Below, piece after piece: positions 59,430 to 64,000 of a stretch of DNA of 64,000 nucleotides. The stretch is from Dactylosporangium fulvum. Its GTDB lineage: Bacteria > Actinomycetota > Actinomycetes > Mycobacteriales > Micromonosporaceae. The notes beneath the pieces are model-generated. The model was not told where the DNA came from, searched no databases, and was given only the letters and a program-made list of their open reading frames with translations. Position 1 is the first letter of the stretch. Every line of letters begins with the position of its first letter. The stretch is from assembly GCF_025137375.1 (NCBI RefSeq), contig NZ_CP073720.1, positions 5,914,501-5,978,500 of the forward strand. Direction: 5' to 3'. A program made the translations under genes and the position numbers.

Positions 59430-61103
59430 TCATGGCTGTGCCGCAATACCGACGGCGTCGAAGGCCCCGCCGAGCGCGGCCAGCTTCGCGTCCTGGACCG
59501 CCTGCTCGGCCGACCGGAACAGGGTCCGGGCGGCGAGTTCCACGCCCCGGCGGCTGTCGCCGAAACCGGAGGTGCGCGACAGGTACTGGCTGAGCGCGAG
59601 ATAGAACAGCGCGGCCACCTCGTTCGGCGTGAACACCGGCACGCCGTCCCCGTCCTTCGCCGTCAGCAGGTTGTGCGCGGCCTTGTTGTGGATGCCGCTG
59701 TTGACGTGCACCCAGCCCCAGTCGTTGCGGCGGCCCGGCACCTCGCCCCGGTCCAACCGGCGGAAGTCGTCCAGGTGCGCGGGCTGGCCGAACCTGGTGG
59801 GGTCGCTCAGGTCCCGGATCGGCACGCCGGTCAGGGACAGGTCCTCGCCCATCTCCCAGTTCCAGCCGTCCACGTCCGGCGTGGCGACGTTGGAGATGAT
59901 GATGCCGAAGATGTCGGAGTACGACTCGTTGAGCGCGCCCGACTCCCGCACGTACTCCAGCCGCGCCGTCGCGTCGGTCAGCCCGTGCATGATCTCGTGT
60001 GCGACCACGTCCCGGGCGATCGCGTAGGAGCGCAGCGCGCCGTCGACCAGGCGCTGCCCGTAGATCATCTGGGTGCCGATCCAGGCCGCGTTCCTCCACT
60101 CCCGGCCGGCCGGGTCGACCCGCTGATACGTGCAGTTGACGCTGGAGACGAACGGCCCGCCCATGTTGTCCAGACCGTTGCGCTGCAGGACGTTGAGCAG
60201 GAAGTCGGCGACCTCGACGGCGTTGGCGTGGGCACTGATGGCGGCGCCGTCCCACGGTTCCGGCGGGTTGCCCACGAAGTCGCCCGGCAGGAGGGCGCCC
60301 ATGAACCGGGCGTCCTGGAACTTGAAGTCGTGGGTGCGCACGTTGCGCAGCGAGTCGAGCAGTCGCAGGTTGCCGCCGCCGTCGCGCTCCAGCCGGAACT
60401 GGCGCCGCAGGCCCAGCCCGTCGGCGGCGGTCCCCTCCCCCGGGCTCCAGGTGACCGACTGGGTGCGGGGCAACCGCGCCACCACGGTGCCGGTATGCGC
60501 ATCGACGACGTAGTCCACCAGTTCCGGCACGGCCAGGTGCGTGCCGTGGGACTCGCCGCCGCCCTCGCGCAGGACGTTCTTGGCGATGTAGACTAGCCGC
60601 CAGCGGTCCGGCTCGCCCCAGGTGTCGAAGTAGTAGTAGAGCCGTGGCGGTTCGCCCTGTCCGGTGTCGCCGGCGTCCTCGCGGATGACCGCGGCGGCCT
60701 GGGCCGGCGAGACGGTCGCCAGCGGGTCGACCTCCGCGGGCTCACCGACGGCGGAGCTGATCGCCAGCAGCGAGTTGTCGCCGTCGAGTTCGACGGTGAC
60801 CAGCGAGCCGTAGACCGGGATGTGGTGGTGGTACTGGGCGAACTTGACGATCTTCGTGCCGGTGAGCGGGACCGTCTCCGTGCCGATGGTGCGGAACTCG
60901 GGGCCGCCGCCAGCCGGTTCCGGCGCGGTGAGCTCCGGCACCGCCGGGTTCGCGATCATCTGGTTGAGGTAGCGCCGGGCCGCTGTCTCGGGATCCAGCT
61001 GCTCCGGTTCGGCCGTGACGGGCTCGTCGGCGGCCGCCAGGGTCGCGTCGAACCGCTCGTCGTTGCTGTGCAGGGTGAAACGCTGAAGACCGTTGTGTGA
61101 CAT
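59430..61103 (-). CDS. M4-family metalloprotease (protealysin-like), no signal peptide
   Basis: The 557-residue protease has an FTP/PepSY-like propeptide (about 40-205) and an M4 catalytic domain (about 225-557). HEIMH (369-373) and the Glu393 of GALNESYSDIFG bind zinc, and HVNSGIHNKAAHN near 470 stabilises the transition state. The N-terminus (MSHNGLQRFTLH) is polar with no signal sequence, as in protealysin-type enzymes that are cytosolic or released by unknown means. GGGAGG precedes the ATG inside a hairpin loop. An emfourin-like inhibitor gene lies at 27283-27582. Confidence 0.9.
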   Translation of the reverse strand: MSHNGLQRFTLHSNDERFDATLAAADEPVTAEPEQLDPETAARRYLNQMIANPAVPELTAPEPAGGGPEFRTIGTETVPLTGTKIVKFAQYHHHIPVYGSLVTVELDGDNSLLAISSAVGEPAEVDPLATVSPAQAAAVIREDAGDTGQGEPPRLYYYFDTWGEPDRWRLVYIAKNVLREGGGESHGTHLAVPELVDYVVDAHTGTVVARLPRTQSVTWSPGEGTAADGLGLRRQFRLERDGGGNLRLLDSLRNVRTHDFKFQDARFMGALLPGDFVGNPPEPWDGAAISAHANAVEVADFLLNVLQRNGLDNMGGPFVSSVNCTYQRVDPAGREWRNAAWIGTQMIYGQRLVDGALRSYAIARDVVAHEIMHGLTDATARLEYVRESGALNESYSDIFGIIISNVATPDVDGWNWEMGEDLSLTGVPIRDLSDPTRFGQPAHLDDFRRLDRGEVPGRRNDWGWVHVNSGIHNKAAHNLLTAKDGDGVPVFTPNEVAALFYLALSQYLSRTSGFGDSRRGVELAARTLFRSAEQAVQDAKLAALGGAFDAVGIAAQP

Positions 61104-61105
61104 CG

Positions 61106-61122
61106 CTGCTGCCTCCCAGCAG
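61106..61122 (-). promoter_or_regulatory. Hairpin presenting the M4 protease ribosome site
   Basis: On the mRNA, CTGCTG and CAGCAG form a 6-bp stem whose loop is exactly GGAGG, the ribosome site of the M4 gene. This may expose or regulate the site. Confidence 0.4.
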
Positions 61123-61215
61123 GCGACCGGACTCTGGACCGGTGGCTGCCCCCGCGCTACGGACAGTGAAGCACCGACCGACGTACCGGAGCTGTCGGAT
61201 CAGGGGCAGTTCGCC

Positions 61216-62226
61216 TCAGGACTCGCCCGCCGGGCCGATCCGCACCGGGGCGCCGCCCACGTCGATCGAGTCCTGCGCGGCGAACATGATCTCGGTCGCC
61301 AGGATCGCCTCGTGCAGCGTGGTGCCGGGGTGAGCGGCGCCGTCGAGGTGCCGGCAGAAGTCCTCGATCTCGGCCCGGTAGAGGTTGACCGGGGCGTGGT
61401 CGACGCGGCGGCTGCCGTCCGCGGTCAGGATCTCCAGGTGGTCCAGGCTGCGCTCGGCGAGCAGGCCGGGGGCGCGCACCGCGCCGTGTTCGCAGGTGAC
61501 GAGCAGGTCGTTGAGCGCCGGGCCGGCCGACTGCGAGGCCGTCACCGTGACCGCGAAGGCCCGGTAGTCCAGCGTCGCGACGACGGTGTCAGCCGTGCGG
61601 GTGCTGCGCGCGTGGTGTCCCCGGGCGCGCACCGCCTCGGGCCGGCCGAACAGGTGCAGGGCGAGGTCCACGGCGTGGACGCCCGCGTCGAACAGGGCGT
61701 TGGGACCGCCGAGGGCCGGGTCGAGCTTCCAGGACGCGCTGGGTGCGTCGTGGTTCATCCAGAACGACCACTGCAGGCTCGCGGTGCTGACCGCGCCCAG
61801 TTCCCCGTCCTGGATCAGCGATCGCAACTGGGCCACCGCCGGCTGGTGGCGCAGCTGGTGGGCCACGACGAACGGCACACCGGCCGCCTCGACCAGCGCG
61901 CCGATGCGGGCCGGTGCGGCCCGGTCCGAGGTGAGCGGCTTCTCGCAGATGACCGGCTTGCCGAGGGTGAGCGCGAACTCGACGTGCTCGAGGTGGAGGA
62001 ACGGCGGGGACGCGACGAAGACGACGTCGTATTCGTCGCGGCGCGCGGCGAACTCGGCGAGATCGGTGGTGACCGCGACGCCCGGGTCGGCGTCGGCGAG
62101 CTGCCGCAGGGCCCCGGCGTTGCGGCCGTGCACCACGCTCACCCGGCACACGTCCGACTCCCGCAGCGCCGGAACGGTGCGTTTCCGGGCGGTGCCGGTG
62201 CCGGAGACGATGCCGAGACGGTGCAT
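61216..62226 (-). CDS. Gfo/Idh/MocA-family oxidoreductase
   Basis: The 336-residue enzyme has a Rossmann domain beginning RLGIVSGTGTARKRT. The usual second glycine pattern is changed to GTGTA. It has the EKPLTSD motif near 90 and a C-terminal GFO_IDH_MocA domain. GVHAVDLALHLFGRPE near 195 contains the conserved His/Asp pair of the active site. It would act on a sugar or cyclitol hydroxyl. Only distantly related to the enzyme at 16398-17381. GGATCA lies 6 bases before the ATG. Confidence 0.85.
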   Translation of the reverse strand: MHRLGIVSGTGTARKRTVPALRESDVCRVSVVHGRNAGALRQLADADPGVAVTTDLAEFAARRDEYDVVFVASPPFLHLEHVEFALTLGKPVICEKPLTSDRAAPARIGALVEAAGVPFVVAHQLRHQPAVAQLRSLIQDGELGAVSTASLQWSFWMNHDAPSASWKLDPALGGPNALFDAGVHAVDLALHLFGRPEAVRARGHHARSTRTADTVVATLDYRAFAVTVTASQSAGPALNDLLVTCEHGAVRAPGLLAERSLDHLEILTADGSRRVDHAPVNLYRAEIEDFCRHLDGAAHPGTTLHEAILATEIMFAAQDSIDVGGAPVRIGPAGES

Positions 62227-62346
62227 GGAACGTGATCCGATCTTGGGACGCCGATTGCGGACCCACCCTATCGTCCGTGCGCCCGGACCGCTCCGAGGCC
62301 CGGCGAGCAGCTCGTCGAGGACGTCACGGACCGCCGACGGTGTGCG

Positions 62347-62378
62347 GTGGCACCGGCGCGGTCGGGCGCCGGTGCCAC
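62347..62378 (-). terminator. Hairpin terminator
   Basis: A perfect 13-bp stem (62347-62359 with 62366-62378) and 6-base loop lie 7 bases downstream (minus strand) of the small frame at 62386-62565. It probably ends transcription from the 64000-62386 region. Confidence 0.7.
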
Positions 62379-62385
62379 ACACACG

Positions 62386-62565
62386 TCAGACCGTCCGGAT
62401 CGACGTCCGGTCGCCGAGGCGCGGCCATCGGCGGACACGTCCGGTGCCGCTGGCGGTCATCCCGACCCGGGCCTCGAGGGACCACCCCCGGATCGGGCAG
62501 CGACACCGCGACCCGCTCGGCGTCTCGTCCTCGGCGACGGTGAAGACGAGGATCTGTACGGTCAT
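62386..62565 (-). CDS. Possible small protein, 59 residues
   Basis: An ATG frame encodes MTVQILVFTVAEDE at its start, then a basic, Arg-rich stretch. The N-terminus looks like a folded strand, but the rest has low complexity, so it may be a decayed gene. The support is its position directly before a strong hairpin and after the large regulator on the same strand. No family recognised. Confidence 0.3.
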   Translation of the reverse strand: MTVQILVFTVAEDETPSGSRCRCPIRGWSLEARVGMTASGTGRVRRWPRLGDRTSIRTV

Positions 62566-62695
62566 GACGATCTACCGGCGGCCGGTCGGTGCCGGTGCCG
62601 GGCCGTGCGGTCCGGCACCGCCATTGAAGGCCGCGCCACTTGTGGCCCAATTGCGGCGCCATTGCGCTGCCCTGTCACCAATCGGACGGCACGGT

Positions 62696-64000
62696 TCACG
62701 CCCGCAGCGTGGCGATGAGGGCGGCGGCCTCGGTCCGGGTCATCTCCAGCCCCCGCACGTAGGCGGCCGCGTGCCGCTGCGCCGGCGCGCCGTGCCGGTT
62801 GCGGTGCGCGTTGGCCCGGCCGATGTGCTGGGCCGCGAGGCCGACCCGCCGGCCGATGCCGGTGACCGCGCCCCAGAGCAGCGCACCCGACTCGCCGTCG
62901 CCGGTGAGGGTCAGCGCACGCGCCAGCGACAGCGTGGTGACCAGCCAGGAGCTCACCTCCGGGGCGTTTCGCAGCCGGTCGGTGAGCGCCAGCGCGGCAT
63001 GGCGGGCCTCCTCGTGCCGGGCCCGGTCCAGCGCCACCTCGACACCGAGCCAGCCGGCGACGGTCACGACCCATCCGTACCCGCACGCCCGTGCCGCCCG
63101 CCGCGCCTCGGCCAGCAGTTCGGTCGCACCCCCGAGGTCACCGGCGAGGTAGCGCGCGTGGCCCGCCACCATGCCGGCCTGCGCGCGCAGGTCCGGCCAG
63201 CCACCCGCCTCCGCGGCCACGAACGACCGCGTCGCGGCGCTGCCGGCGAGCCCCGCGTCACCGGACGCCGCGGCCACGAACGACAGGCCGCACAGGGCGT
63301 CGGCCCGCAGGTAGTCGTGGCCGGCGCGCTCCGCCTCCTCGACCGCGGCCTGTGCCTGCGTGACCGCGCCGGGCACGTCACCGGCGATCGAGCGCAGCGC
63401 GGACAGGCCCACCCGCGCCCGGCCGCGCGCCGCGCACCCGGCCGCCGACCGGTCCTGCCCCGCCGCCGTGAGGCTCGCACGCAGCCAGGCGGTGCCCTCC
63501 GCCGTCGCACCGTGATGGAACCAGTACCAGGCGACACCGCCGGCGATGTCGACGGCCGCGGCGCCGTCGCCGTCGGCGAGTGCCATGTTCAGCGCGGCGC
63601 GGACGTTGCGGCGCTCCATGTGCAGGCGGCGCAGCCAGTTCTCGGCCGCGTCGGTACGCAGTCCGGCGGCGGCGTCCACGGCGAGGCGGCGCAGCCAGTC
63701 CCGGTGCCGGCGCACGGTGCGGATCCGCTCGTCGTCGTCGATCAGGACGGCGGCGTACTGCCGCAGCGGCCGGCCCAGGCGGAACCGGTGCGCGGTCCCG
63801 CCCCGCCGGCCCCGCACGACCTCCACCAGCGAGCGGTCGACCAGCCGGGCGAGCCGGGCCGGGCCGGCGGGGGCGGGAGCGACCACGGCCATCGCGTCGA
63901 GGTCCCAGCCGCCGTCGAAGACGGCGAGCCGGCCCAGCAGCAGCGCGTCGTCCGGTGCGAGCGGCCCGTCGAGCGGATCCACGGCCGGGCCGAGCAGGAC
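62696..64000 (-). CDS. C-terminal part of an AfsR/LAL-like regulator with TPR repeats (N-terminus outside window)
   Basis: The frame is open to the window edge, so the start is not visible. The 434 residues seen begin within an NB-ARC-like winged region (LGRLAVFDGGWDLDAMAVVA; HRFRLGRPLRQYAAVLI, matching the usual RFRLLETVRQYA motif). About 300 residues of helical TPR-like repeats rich in Ala follow. Such C-termini occur in AfsR/SARP and LuxR-type ATPase regulators of secondary metabolism. No DNA-binding domain lies in the visible part, so it must be N-terminal. Confidence 0.75.
   Translation of the reverse strand, partial: VLLGPAVDPLDGPLAPDDALLLGRLAVFDGGWDLDAMAVVAPAPAGPARLARLVDRSLVEVVRGRRGGTAHRFRLGRPLRQYAAVLIDDDERIRTVRRHRDWLRRLAVDAAAGLRTDAAENWLRRLHMERRNVRAALNMALADGDGAAAVDIAGGVAWYWFHHGATAEGTAWLRASLTAAGQDRSAAGCAARGRARVGLSALRSIAGDVPGAVTQAQAAVEEAERAGHDYLRADALCGLSFVAAASGDAGLAGSAATRSFVAAEAGGWPDLRAQAGMVAGHARYLAGDLGGATELLAEARRAARACGYGWVVTVAGWLGVEVALDRARHEEARHAALALTDRLRNAPEVSSWLVTTLSLARALTLTGDGESGALLWGAVTGIGRRVGLAAQHIGRANAHRNRHGAPAQRHAAAYVRGLEMTRTEAAALIATLRA

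Noticed and set aside
1..64000. CRISPR arrays, tRNA/rRNA genes, prophage or replication origin
   Set aside because: No regularly spaced direct repeats, cloverleaf sequences, phage structural genes or DnaA-box clusters were seen.

Overview
The window is very GC-rich DNA with dense genes, frequent 4-bp start/stop overlaps, many GTG starts, mycelial-actinomycete secretion proteins (GH64, AA10, ricin-B domains) and NarL-type two-component systems. This points to a filamentous actinomycete, most likely a Micromonosporaceae member such as Actinoplanes or Dactylosporangium. It reads as chromosomal accessory/arm DNA. I see no tRNA, rRNA, CRISPR array or prophage.

Layout. (1) 1-8.9 kb: a minus-strand envelope-glycan operon: GT2-GtrA fusion, secreted sugar-dehydrogenase propeller with five PA14 domains, XagB/BcsA-like GT2, and a GT-C-type membrane protein. 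It is preceded by a perfect Crp-type palindrome and a long leader. (2) 9.5-15.6 kb: an ABC exporter divergent from its histidine kinase/response regulator, lying next to a decayed transposase and between two fragments of a broken histidine kinase. (3) 15.9-16.3 kb: a small secreted protein with a strong promoter. (4) 16.4-25.3 kb: two divergent operons flanking an IclR regulator (MBL-SDR-Gfo/Idh and RidA-aminotransferase-MlrC-PLP lyase-SDR). A shared 15-18 bp motif lies at both promoters, suggesting one co-regulated catabolic pathway that I cannot assign to a known substrate. (5) 25.4-28.4 kb: GH64 glucanase under a CebR/LacI-like operator, an emfourin-type protease inhibitor and two small membrane proteins. 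(6) 28.6-35.2 kb: amidase, glutamine-synthetase-like ligase, gamma-glutamyl hydrolase and SDR, divergent from a large LuxR regulator across a 26-bp perfect palindrome. (7) 35.3-42.7 kb: AA10 LPMO with a second CebR-like operator, DUF6226, TetR with two operators and a small membrane target, a secreted amylase/pullulanase, NAD kinase and a hypothetical. (8) 42.8-48.7 kb: GGDEF diguanylate cyclase, an orphan sugar-binding lipoprotein, and a kinase-regulator-acyltransferase-NPCBM operon. (9) 48.8-54.9 kb: two KhtT-like subunits and a KhtU-like antiporter, DksA-like protein, a DUF4184-like protein, a CPA1 antiporter and a Crp/Fnr regulator. (10) 55-64 kb: acyl-CoA ligase, NsrR-flavohaemoglobin NO defence, an M4 protease lacking a signal peptide, Gfo/Idh, and the C-terminal part of an AfsR/LAL-like regulator.

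The best candidates for undescribed biology are the IclR-centred pathway in region 4, the glycan operon with its PA14 propeller protein in region 1, and the kinase-acyltransferase-NPCBM operon in region 8. Functions come from reading the translated proteins by eye. Database searches were not possible.
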